Notes under the pieces: model-generated
What the model saw: only the letters and a program-made list of their open reading frames with translations
Database searches by the model: none
What the model was told of the DNA's origin: nothing
Assembly: GCA_910588075.1 (NCBI GenBank)
Contig: CAJUOS010000010.1
Location: 1 to 51,307, forward strand
DNA length: 51,307 nt
Direction: 5' to 3'
DNA from: an uncultured Erysipelotrichaceae bacterium
GTDB taxonomy: Bacteria; Bacillota_I; Bacilli_A; Erysipelotrichales; Coprobacillaceae
Shown: positions 27,351 to 34,555 of the stretch, one piece after another
Numbering within the stretch: position 1 is the stretch's first letter
Layout: each line of letters starts with the position of its first letter
Made by a program: the position numbers and the translations under genes

Positions 27351-28248
27351 CTAAGAAAGTGTTTCTACACCTCCATTTTTCCCTAGATATGGAGTAAAGT
27401 AACTTTGATGAGTAAGAGTTATACCAGCTGATACTCCAGATTTTGAAATAGTAATCCCTAGACCACCTGCTAAAACTGATGTTCTATGACTATATAGATA
27501 GCGCACATTGAAATATTTAAGTTTTCCACTTACTACCCCTGTTGTTGTAAAAGTGCCACTTGATAAATGGGCATAATATTTATCACCCATTACCTTAAAT
27601 GGAAATTCCCAACCATAAGATCCAGTAACACCTTGACCTCCTTTTCCAGCAGCTGATTTTGACCAAGTTTTAACATTACCTACAGCTATATATTCTTTAT
27701 ACTTTAAAGATGAACTTACTGTTGAAATTTTTTTGAAATTATGATTATTATCTGCTTCATAGGCCATTGCAAAAGCATCTTTACCATATTCTTCTGGGCC
27801 TCCACTCCAAGTAAAACTAACAGTTGCTTTAACTGTTGTTAATCCTGTTTTTGAATTATAACTAAAAGTATTTTTTTTAACAGTAAATTTAATTGTTGCA
27901 GCTGCTTTTATGGATTTCTCTTCTAATCCATCATATGTTTTAATCGCTTCAATTTGATCATCATTGTAATTACGTTGTCTTAATTCTTCAACTGAGAATT
28001 CTTTAAGTTCATAAATGTGATTTTTGAATTTATTGATTTTATTCTCACTTTCTTTTATTTTTTTTGATATTTCATTTGATTTCATAATAGACTGTTTTGC
28101 CTTCAGCATGTTATATTCTGATTTTAATTCTTCGTATTCATTAATAATTATTGTATTAGTAGCATTCGCTGAGATACTTGTTAAATTAACAATTCCATTT
28201 ATTAATACAAATGAAAATACCAATAATTTAAGTTTTTTTTAGTTTCAT
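27351..28248 (-). CDS. Secreted protein A of cassette 1, reading frame interrupted by an A8 tract after the start
   Basis: The best start is the ATG at 28248 with AAGGAGGT 7 nt upstream, but ATG-AAA-CTA-A8 runs into TAA after six codons. With seven A instead of eight (28233-28240) it becomes MKLKKLKLLVFSFVLINGIV..., a full signal peptide ending SANA. Without slippage the open frame starts at a TTG at 28223. About 298 residues: signal peptide, helical segment rich in E/K (about 30-110), then a beta-rich Thr/Ser/Gly domain (TFSYNSKTGLTTVKATVSFT). No known domain recognised. Likely regulated by the promoter/cre-like site upstream; co-transcribed with the 62-residue membrane protein. Confidence 0.65.
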
Positions 28249-28327
28249 TCTAACTACCTCCTTATTCCATAAAAAATCTAAAACCAAAATCACCAAAAAA
28301 ATAGATATAATATTATATGTTACATTC

Positions 28328-28376
28328 TTGAAAACGTTTTCTAATCATATTATACAATACACCTATATCATGTCAA
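28328..28376 (-). promoter_or_regulatory. Promoter of secreted protein A with cre-like operator
   Basis: -35 TTGACA (28371-28376), 16-nt spacer, -10 TATAAT (28349-28354), then 6 nt, then TTGAAAACGTTTTCT (28328-28342 on the plus strand), a perfect match to the CcpA cre consensus WTGNAANCGNWNNCW and itself a GAAAACGTTTTC palindrome. It covers the transcription start, the position for repression. Same geometry as at 31911-31959. Confidence 0.75.
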
Positions 28377-28454
28377 TATAATTACTTAATATTGCATAGT
28401 ATCGTACAAATAATTTCATTATGTTATTCTAATAGTGGTGATATCACGACGAAA

Positions 28455-28715
28455 GTAAATAGAAATATTGATTTAATTATATTAAATATTCTTAATGTTA
28501 ATGATTATTATGGTTATGAAATTGTTAAATTAGCTAAAGAGATTTCTAATGGATCAATTATTCTTAAATAAGGATCCTTATACCCTATACTTTATAGATT
28601 ATCAAAAATGGATTATATTACTAGCTATAATCAACCAATCCAAAACAGAACAAGAGTTTATTATAAAATTGAAGATTTAGGAAAAGAGTATCTATATCAG
28701 GCTCGTGAAAAATAA
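28455..28715 (+). pseudogene. PadR-family regulator pseudogene (cassette 1)
   Basis: The frame reads as a PadR winged helix: LIILNILNVNDYYGYEIVK, then SIILK-stop-GSLYPILYRL, then RVYYKIEDLGKEYLYQ. The stop is TAA at 28569-28571, where PadR proteins have Glu (KEGTLYPIL in the intact copy at 32040), so a G-to-T change explains it. No normal start codon is visible at the N-terminus. It is divergent from secreted protein A, exactly as the intact PadR is divergent from secreted protein B. Confidence 0.75.
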
Positions 28716-28764
28716 ACCATTTTAGGTACTCTTGCAATTTTAAACTATGAGAAGGAAAACGAAA

Positions 28765-29323
28765 ATGAATAACGATATAAAAATGATATTTAAAAGAAGT
28801 AAAAATAATTATTCCATTAAACACAAAAGAAAAACAAGATTTTTTTACTTATGTTATAAAAAAGAAAATGAAAAAAATTTAACAATTATATTTGTATTAT
28901 TACTGGAATTAACACCTATAAATACATTTGCATTAGAAAGTATAGTAAAAAGTAGAACAATAAAATATTTAGGTGATGGCATCTATGTTGAAACTACAGT
29001 TGAAAGTCCAAATATTTCTACATATGCAACCAATACTATAACTAAAATAAAAACGAGAGATAGAAAAATTCTAAAAGAACAGTTCTTTACACTGTAAGTG
29101 TTACTAGAACATTTAAATATACTAGTACTTACTCAACATGTATAAGTGCAACTATCAATGCTACTGCTTCAGTCAATGATTGGAAAGTTATTTCTAAAAG
29201 TGCATCAAAATCAGGAAATAAAGCAACAGGAAAAGCAACTGTAAATACATAGAAGGTAAAGTCGTTCAAACTAAATACCCTTCAGTTATACTTGCTTGTA
29301 GTGCAACAGGAGTTCTTTCATAA
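28765..29323 (+). pseudogene. Fused remnants of a HAAS-like protein and a secreted protein (cassette 1)
   Basis: It begins MNNDIKMIFK, like the HAAS-like gene of cassette 2 (MNKDITKYFN), then runs into a secreted protein whose ATG is at 28868. That gene is out of frame by one base in its A7 run, then reads NLTIIFVLLLELTPINTFAL and YLGDGIYVETTVES. Further shifts near 29090 and 29251 break the C-terminal part (WKVISKSASKSGNKATGKAT ... ILACSATGVLS). The ending resembles the cassette 2 pseudogene ending (KLTCDKNGNLS). A deletion has probably fused the two genes. Confidence 0.65.
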
Positions 29324-29806
29324 AAAAATATTTTACTCCTTTTTAAGTTAATATTCATATTAAAATATCCTCCTTACTGGTTTGTCCAGTAAAGAGGGTA
29401 CATATCACTTTTATAATGGTCATCTTTATTTTGATAATTATTATAGAGTCACTAATTTTTAAAGAATAAATGTTTAGATTTAAAGTTCTTTTAATATATT
29501 ATTATTAATTTTCAGTGTGTACATATTGATTATTAAAAGAATAAAATGAAAATATTAATATCGCTATTAATATAAAAATGATTTTTTAATTTGATTATTT
29601 GTTTTAAGAGGATTTATAATTTCAAAATTTATCGAATCCATTTTCATTAAGTTTATTAATATTAATTATATGATTCATAATGAAATAATATATTTGTTCA
29701 TCAATCAAAAAAAGAAACTGAAACAAACAATTTATTTACTAGAAAATTATTTTGTTACAGTTCCTTTCAATTATAAATAGAATAGCGGAATAGTTATTTA
29801 GAATTA
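29324..29806. other. Non-coding stretch between cassette 1 and a small membrane protein gene
   Basis: AT-rich with many stops on both strands. The only structure seen is TTACTGG-TTTGT-CCAGTAA at about 29374-29393, a 7-bp inverted repeat. No gene recognised. Confidence 0.35.
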
Positions 29807-29959
29807 TTACTTTTTTATAAAATGAATAATAATTAGTGATATAAAACTTAAAATGACCATCAATGAAATAGTTTGTAAAGTGCTTAAATGAAAATAGTTC
29901 ATTGACAATACAGAAATGACAATAATCGAAAATGAGAATATTTGATACATATATTTCAT
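29807..29959 (-). CDS. 50-residue two-helix membrane protein
   Basis: Reads MKYMYQIFSFSIIVISVLSM, NYFHLSTLQTISLMVILSFI, SLIIIHFIKK. Two hydrophobic helices separated by a short polar turn, positive C-terminus, AAAGGGG 10 nt before the ATG. A longer frame on the same strand overlapping it lacks such a start and looks like a shadow. It resembles in plan the 62- and 66-residue membrane proteins of the cassettes but has no secreted partner upstream, so it may be an orphan. Function unknown. Confidence 0.5.
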   Translation of the reverse strand: MKYMYQIFSFSIIVISVLSMNYFHLSTLQTISLMVILSFISLIIIHFIKK

Positions 29960-30096
29960 AATAGTTCAACCCCTTTAAAAGTTTATTAAAATTTATATAC
30001 TTTTAACATTATACTATGATGGTCTTTATGTTTCAAATGTTCTATCATTTTTTTGTGTCCCAATATTTTGTTTTACCATATGTTAGATTGCAGTAG

Positions 30097-30294
30097 CTTA
30101 GACATAGTTGTGTAAGTCTTATGATTAATAATATGAAAACTCAACAATCTTTAGTGGCACTGGCTCATCATTTTGAACATACTGTTGATATAATGTTAAA
30201 GACATATGCTCATTTTTTTACTGAACAGGCATTGATTTCCAATTTTAATACAATTATAGAAAATGAAATGATTTCAAATCAAATAATGGTTTGA
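30097..30294 (+). pseudogene. C-terminal relic of a tyrosine recombinase/integrase
   Basis: About 65 codons: LRHSCVSLMINN (box II Arg), ALAHHFEHTVDIMLKTYAHF (normally LGH...Y, with the Tyr nucleophile of KTYAHFF) and a short tail to TGA at 30292. An in-frame TAG lies just upstream and everything before it is lost. It ends 47 nt before a duplicate of the tRNA-His 3' region, the usual place for an integrase next to its attachment site. Confidence 0.75.
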
Positions 30295-30340
30295 AATTTT
30301 TTCTTTTTTTGGTAAAAATTTTTTTATACAAAGAAAAAAG

Positions 30341-30387
30341 CCTTGATATACAAGGTTTTGACTGTTATCTGGGGCGGACGATGAGAA
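30341..30387 (-). repeat. Duplicated tRNA-His 3' end plus terminator (att-like repeat)
   Basis: TGGGGCGGACGATGAGAA (30370-30387) is identical to the last 18 nt of the tRNA-His gene (33501-33518). The flanking CCTTGATATACAAGG hairpin matches the tRNA terminator CCTTGATATTCAAGG at nearly the same spacing (29 versus 30 nt). This is the pattern left by integration at a tRNA 3' end. Confidence 0.8.
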
Positions 30388-30799
30388 CTTAATTATATAA
30401 AATTTCTTATATATACAATGATATAATCATGTAAAAAATAATAAACTATAACATAATACATTATATAATTTTAGAAATAATTATGAAAATTAGTGGAAAT
30501 TTGGTGGATGTTAATTAACTCCCTATATAAATTTTTTTATTAAGAGTTTAGAAATAGAAGATTAAAATAAAAATATAAGTTTTTATTGTTAAAATAGCAT
30601 AATATAACCCTATAAAGGTGTATTAATAATGAAATATGATTATTTTAGAATTTTATATAAAACTGATCCTTATTCAATAATGAGCAAAAAAAAGAGATGA
30701 AGTTTGAGTTGGTGTAAGTATATTTTGAAGTTTTCTTGTTACTGTATGTGATTTTAAAAGTTTTTAGAATCATAATGTTAGATTTTAAATTGTTTTAAA
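30388..30799. other. Non-coding stretch inside the tRNA-His island
   Basis: AT-rich. The only possible frame is 23 codons at about 30630 (MKYDYFRILYKTDPYSIMSK, then KKR) behind AAGGTG; it is too short to support. No RNA gene recognised. Confidence 0.3.
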
Positions 30800-30857
30800 A
30801 AATAGAAATCTCTTATCCCCCCTACTATATTCATAGTAGAATAAGAAATTCCTATTT
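30800..30857 (-). terminator. Long imperfect hairpin ending the cassette 2 leftward operon
   Basis: AAATAGAAATCTCTTAT pairs with ATAAGAAATTCCTATTT, and inside it CTACTAT pairs with ATAGTAG. On the minus strand it is followed by TTTTTTAAAAC. It is about 65 nt beyond the 66-residue membrane protein stop. Confidence 0.65.
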
Positions 30858-30922
30858 TATGTTTATTCTAAAGTAATAAAAATTCGTAAAATTAATTTTT
30901 GCTTTCTTATTGTTTTTATGCC

Positions 30923-31123
30923 TTATTTATTGGATTCACAAAAAGATAAATATATGTTTAATAATAACAATAGTATTAAAACTACTGTTATGAAAATAAC
31001 TAAATTATGTTGAGTAGAAGTAAGAGAACTATTATCTCCTTCGAATAAAAAATGTATAAATCTTATTACAAGAAATATAGAACAAATTAGCGTATTAGAA
31101 ATATAGAAAACCAATTTTTTCAC
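30923..31123 (-). CDS. Small two-helix membrane protein, partner of the cassette 2 secreted protein
   Basis: 66 residues from a GTG start with AAGGAGG 10 nt upstream. Helix 1 about 4-28 (LVFYISNTLICSIFLVIRFI), polar loop FEGDNSSLTSTQ, helix 2 about 42-60 (LVIFITVVLILLLLLNIYLS). It begins 15 nt after the secreted-protein B stop. Similar in plan to the 62-residue protein of cassette 1, although sequence similarity is weak. Possible immunity or anchoring partner; not shown. Confidence 0.7.
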   Translation of the reverse strand: MKKLVFYISNTLICSIFLVIRFIHFLFEGDNSSLTSTQHNLVIFITVVLILLLLLNIYLSFCESNK

Positions 31124-31138
31124 TTATTTGATTCCTCC

Positions 31139-31861
31139 TTAATTAAATACGTCTGTTATAGCGGTTACTAAAACACTACTAGAAGTAATAGGGCTACTCA
31201 CTCCAGATTTTATCATTTTTGCTGTGTACCACTTACCGCCGTATTTATATTCAATTGTATTTTTTGATTTATTAACAATAGGTCGTATTGATGTTGAAAT
31301 ACTTGTCATTACATTTTGGTATGTTGTTGAAATGACAGTGCCAGAATATTTATCTTTTTTTGTAATTAAATATTTAGAAGTTTGTAATCTTGCAAATAGA
31401 CCTAAGCAACTATCATAATTATTATCTACAGGATATTCTTCTTGAACACTTAACTTTATTGATGCTTCTCCTGAAATGGATTTGTATGAACCTTTTAATG
31501 TAAATGTGACTTCTCCTCCTGTTGTGATTTTTCCTCTTTGTCCCCAACTTAAATATTTTCCAATCAAGATTTTTGAGGTCGCACTAGATCCAGTATCATA
31601 TACAGTTGAAATTCTTTTGTATTCATAAGTATAGCCACTTGTTCGTTGAATAGTTTGATGTTCATATTCTTTTTTTAATTGAGAAATTTCATATTTTTCA
31701 ATTTCTTTGTCACTCATATCAAGAACATAAACAATATTTCCATATTCATCTAATGTGCTTTTCCAACATAATATTGATTCATCTTCTTGGGCATAAACCG
31801 ATGTAAATATATTACTAAGAATAAAAGCAATTGTTGAAATAAATATTAAAATTTTTTTCAT
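31139..31861 (-). CDS. Secreted protein B of cassette 2
   Basis: 240 residues from the ATG at 31861 (MKKILIFISTIAFILSNIFT), chosen because AGGAGG lies 5 nt upstream; a longer frame to 31966 runs through the promoter. Signal peptide ends near VYA-QED. A short acidic/helical stretch to about residue 65 is followed by a beta-rich region: GYTYEYKRISTVYDTGSSAT, GGEVTFTLKGSYKSISGEAS, and a C-terminal half rich in Ser/Thr. No catalytic motif seen; only two cysteines. Not obviously homologous to secreted protein A, but same promoter design and same small membrane partner. Function unknown. Confidence 0.75.
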   Translation of the reverse strand: MKKILIFISTIAFILSNIFTSVYAQEDESILCWKSTLDEYGNIVYVLDMSDKEIEKYEISQLKKEYEHQTIQRTSGYTYEYKRISTVYDTGSSATSKILIGKYLSWGQRGKITTGGEVTFTLKGSYKSISGEASIKLSVQEEYPVDNNYDSCLGLFARLQTSKYLITKKDKYSGTVISTTYQNVMTSISTSIRPIVNKSKNTIEYKYGGKWYTAKMIKSGVSSPITSSSVLVTAITDVFN

Positions 31862-31910
31862 TTTATCCTCCTTTTCTAACCGAAATTTACTAGGAATTAA
31901 TAATAGATTA

Positions 31911-31959
31911 ATGAAAACGTTTTCTAATTTTATTATAGCATTTTGCATATAAATGTCAA
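31911..31959 (-). promoter_or_regulatory. Promoter of secreted protein B with cre-like operator
   Basis: -35 TTGACA (31954-31959), 16-nt spacer, -10 TATAAT (31932-31937), 6 nt, then ATGAAAACGTTTTCT (31911-31925 on the plus strand), a perfect cre-consensus match. Spacing is identical to the promoter of secreted protein A. Confidence 0.78.
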
Positions 31960-32039
31960 CACACATATATATATCATCTATATATTGAGTATTATTTTTA
32001 TATTGTTTATAATAATAACTATAGAAAGGAATGAATAGT

Positions 32040-32369
32040 GTGTCAAAAAAGAATAACTTTTTTAGATTAGAAATGCTTTTTTTGAAAATTCTAGATGAAA
32101 AAAATTGTTATGGATATGAAATTACTCATTCTCTAAAAGAACTTACACATGGAAAAATTGATGTCAAAGAAGGTACCTTGTATCCTATACTTTATAAGTT
32201 TGAAGAATTGGGATATATTACAAGTGAAAAGAAACTTGTAGGAAAAAGAATGACAAGAGTTTATTATCATCTTGAACCTTTGGGAAAAGAATATCTTGAT
32301 AAGATTTACAGTGAGTATAAAGATATGGTTCATACTATTAATCAATTTATGGAGGGAAATCATGAATAA
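32040..32369 (+). CDS. PadR-family transcriptional regulator (cassette 2)
   Basis: 109 residues from GTG at 32040; the ATG at 32031 touches the AAAGGA ribosome site and is too close. Winged-helix PadR domain: LEMLFLKILDEKNCYGYEIT, the hallmark KEGTLYPILYKFEELGYITS, and RVYYHLEPLGKEYLDKIY. PadR proteins repress neighbouring genes and respond to small molecules or membrane stress. Divergent from secreted protein B. It overlaps the HAAS-like gene by 8 nt, the common PadR-HAAS pairing. It is intact while its downstream targets are broken. Confidence 0.9.
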   Translation: MSKKNNFFRLEMLFLKILDEKNCYGYEITHSLKELTHGKIDVKEGTLYPILYKFEELGYITSEKKLVGKRMTRVYYHLEPLGKEYLDKIYSEYKDMVHTINQFMEGNHE

Positions 32370-32700
32370 GGATATAACCAAATATTTTAATGAATGCAAG
32401 TATCTTTTTTGTTCGTTTGGTAAAAAAGAAAAGGAATATTTAAAAAAAGCTGAAAGATAATCTCATTGTTGATAATCGTACATTATCATATGAAGATATT
32501 GTTGAAAGATTTGGTACACCTAAAAATGTGAATATTAACTATTATGAACAAGAAGATATATATAACATTATAAAAAGAGCAAAATTAAGAAATTTATTAA
32601 TTGTTTTTTAACGAATAGTTTTCATTTTTTTGCATATAGAACACATATATATCAAATGCAATATAATGAAATTAGAAAATTTAATAATGGATATTTTTAA
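32362..32700 (+). pseudogene. HAAS/DUF1700-like membrane protein, frameshifted twice
   Basis: ATG at 32362 after GGAGGG. MNKDITKYFNECKYLF..., then an A7 run near 32442 shifts the frame; with A6 it continues LKDNLIVDNRTLSYEDIVER, FGTPKNVNINYYEQEDIYNI, the typical HAAS (FG-P) signature. A T6 run near 32606 breaks the frame again just before the membrane helix (LLIVFLTNSFHFFAY). The repaired protein would be about 112 residues. HAAS-domain proteins are usual partners of PadR regulators. Confidence 0.7.
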
Positions 32701-32731
32701 AAAGTTATAAAGCAAAGGAGAGGAAAAGAAT

Positions 32732-33004
32732 ATGAAAAAATTTTTAAAGTTTTTATTTTAATATTTGCAGTATCTATTTTATCTATCTCAAATATATATG
32801 CCATTGAAGATAATAGTGTATTACTTATGTTGAAGAAACATTTGATGATGGAAGTTATATAGAAATAACAATTGATTATGGCAATTCAAATACAAGAGCT
32901 ACAAAAAAATCAAAAACCGCAACATATAAAGGGAAAGAACAGCATTACAAACAATCAATAAAACAGTTAAATTAACATGTGATAAAAATGGTAATTTATC
33001 ATAA
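32732..33004 (+). pseudogene. Secreted-protein pseudogene (cassette 2)
   Basis: ATG with AAAGGAGAGG upstream. A missing T in a T4 run near 32757 breaks the signal peptide (repaired: MKKFLKFLFLIFAVSILSIS, NIYAIED). Another shift near 32825 precedes YVEETFDDGSYIEITIDYGN. The middle is deleted and the last codons (KTVKLTCDKNGNLS) are out of frame. It resembles the cassette 1 pseudogene at 28765-29323 (DGIYVETTVES; C-x3-G-x-LS ending). Confidence 0.65.
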
Positions 33005-33099
33005 AAGGTTTAAATCAATATATTTGAAATCTATATTAAAACCAACTTTTTTGAACTCTACATAATGCAAAATAAAGAACATTAGATCCATATATATGT

Positions 33100-33460
33100 T
33101 CATTCATAAAAATATCTATCTAAAGGTTTATTAAATTTATGTTTAAACGTTTCCCAATGTTCTTTTTTATATTTAACCAAAAATCAATAACAGTAAATGT
33201 ATTGCCTGAACGTTTCTTATAAGCATAGCTATCAAAATACATATATCTAGTTCTAAATATATCTAGCAACATAGCTTGATTGCTATTGTATAGTTATTTG
33301 CATCTAAATAGGAAATATATTTTAAAGATACTTTAGAATAATTTTCATCAACAGCATCTTTTCATATTTCAAATAGTACATCTTCTTTATTTTTATTTAA
33401 ATATTTAAAAAATTTTGTTAGGATTATAATTGTTTCTTTTTCCAATAGGTTTATATTTCG
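33100..33460 (-). pseudogene. Degraded gene of unknown function next to tRNA-His
   Basis: On the minus strand, fragments in shifting frames can be joined: LLEKETIIILTKFFKYLNKN, KDAVDENYSKVSLKYISYLD, MLLDIFRTRYMYFDSYAYKK, RSGNTFTVIDFWLN, KKEHWETFKHKFNKPLDRYF, ending in TGA at 33100. There is at least one in-frame stop and two frameshifts. No family recognised. Its place between the island cassettes and the tRNA suggests it belonged to the integrated element. Confidence 0.5.
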
Positions 33461-33461
33461 A

Positions 33462-33487
33462 TAAAAAAACCCTTGATATTCAAGGGT
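33462..33487 (-). terminator. Terminator of tRNA-His
   Basis: ACCCTTGA-TAT-TCAAGGGT, 8-bp stem, followed by seven T residues on the minus strand, 14 nt after the tRNA CCA end. A near copy exists at 30341-30355. Confidence 0.85.
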
Positions 33488-33500
33488 CTAATCTATTACC

Positions 33501-33577
33501 TGGGGCGGACGATGAGAATCGAACTCACGAATGCCGGAGCCACAATCCGGTGCGTTAACCACTTCGCCACGTCCGCC
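33501..33577 (-). tRNA. tRNA-His (anticodon GTG)
   Basis: 77 nt including the extra 5' G (position -1) and encoded CCA. Anticodon stem CCGGA/TCCGG with loop TTGTGGC, anticodon GTG. Acceptor stem GCGGACG/CGTCCGC plus the G-1:C73 pair. T-arm with TTCGATT. Intact; its last 18 nt are duplicated at 30370-30387. Confidence 0.95.
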
Positions 33578-33759
33578 ATATTCCTTAATAGGCAAATAAG
33601 ATTATAAAGGATTTCTTTACTTTTGTAAAGTAAAAATTTAAAAAATATATTGAAGTTTTATGAATTAAAATAAAGAATATAAAAATATTTTGTAATTATT
33701 AACAAAAATTCATATAAATATGATAGAATATCCTTGTAAAATTAAAGGGGAGAAAATAT

Positions 33760-34527
33760 ATGAAAAAGACATTAAAATTTTTAGTGATGATTATGATGAT
33801 CATCACATTAACAGGATGTATGAAAATAAACATGGATGTTGAAGTACAATCAGATTTAACAACAAAAATGAGTATGGAACTTTTATTAGATGAAAAACTA
33901 TTATCAGCACAAGGTGAAGATCCAGAAACTGCTGTTAAACAAATGCAAGAAGAAATGCTTTCTGAAGATGAACTTAAAGATGCTAAAGTGAGTACAATTG
34001 AGAAAACAATTGATGGTTCTAAATGGAGAGGTGTATCTATTTCTGGAATTGCAAAAAATGATGCTGATTCTATAAAAGTTGAGAAAAAAACAATTGATGG
34101 TCAAGAAAAAATTTGTTTAACTTTACCTATGGATAATTTATCTGATGATTTAGATCCTAGTTCAATGGCTTCTGCTGGTTATTCTGTAGAACAAATGAAA
34201 AAATTAGGAATGGAAATGAATGTAACTATAAAAATGCCTGGTAAAGCATCTTCTAATGTAGGAGAAGTTAAAGATGACACAGTTACAGTTGACTTGTTAG
34301 AAATAATGTACAGTGGAAAAGGACAAGATATTATTGTTACTTCTGATATTGGTTCTACTGGTTCAAATATGACTATGATTATTGTTGGTAGTATAGCTGC
34401 TGTTATTGCTGTTGCTGGTGTTATTATTTTTATGAAAAAGAAAAAAACTTCTCATAAAGAGTTAGAAACTTTAACAAATATTCCTAATGAAGATATTCAA
34501 CCAGAAGAAACAAAAGACAATGAGTAA
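33760..34527 (+). CDS. LppM-like lipoprotein with C-terminal membrane helix
   Basis: 255 residues. Lipobox TLTGC after a signal peptide (MKKTLKFLVMIMMIITLTGC); the mature start CMKINMDVEVQSDLTTKMSM is the beginning of the LppM domain (repeated beta-strand proteins of unknown function). The long middle is acidic; a helix at about 206-230 (MIIVGSIAAVIAVAGVIIFM) is followed by KKKK, so the protein is anchored at both ends. AAAGGGGAG precedes the ATG. Monocistronic; convergent with ddh. Function unknown. Confidence 0.85.
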   Translation: MKKTLKFLVMIMMIITLTGCMKINMDVEVQSDLTTKMSMELLLDEKLLSAQGEDPETAVKQMQEEMLSEDELKDAKVSTIEKTIDGSKWRGVSISGIAKNDADSIKVEKKTIDGQEKICLTLPMDNLSDDLDPSSMASAGYSVEQMKKLGMEMNVTIKMPGKASSNVGEVKDDTVTVDLLEIMYSGKGQDIIVTSDIGSTGSNMTMIIVGSIAAVIAVAGVIIFMKKKKTSHKELETLTNIPNEDIQPEETKDNE

Positions 34528-34555
34528 AAAAATTCCCGCTAATGGGAATTTTTTT
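34526..34555. terminator. Bidirectional terminator between LppM-like and ddh genes
   Basis: Perfect 12-bp stem AAAAAAATTCCC / GGGAATTTTTTT with loop GCTAAT; it overlaps the stop codons of both convergent genes. Confidence 0.9.

Noticed and set aside
27351..28248. Programmed ribosomal frameshift in secreted protein A
   Set aside because: The A8 run lies only five codons after the start with no slippery heptamer plus downstream structure; replication or transcription slippage, or an error, is more likely.
28621..28824. 67-residue minus-strand open frame
   Set aside because: It lies antisense to the PadR and HAAS-like remnants, which explain the sequence better.
29739..29969. 76-residue minus-strand open frame
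   Set aside because: It lacks a proper start and ribosome site; the better supported 50-residue frame (29807-29959) occupies the same DNA in another frame.
31224..31418. 64-residue plus-strand frame inside secreted protein B
   Set aside because: Shadow of the beta-rich coding sequence; no ribosome site.
28246..33000. CRISPR array
   Set aside because: The repeats in the island are a duplicated promoter/operator and a tRNA end, not short regular direct repeats with spacers.
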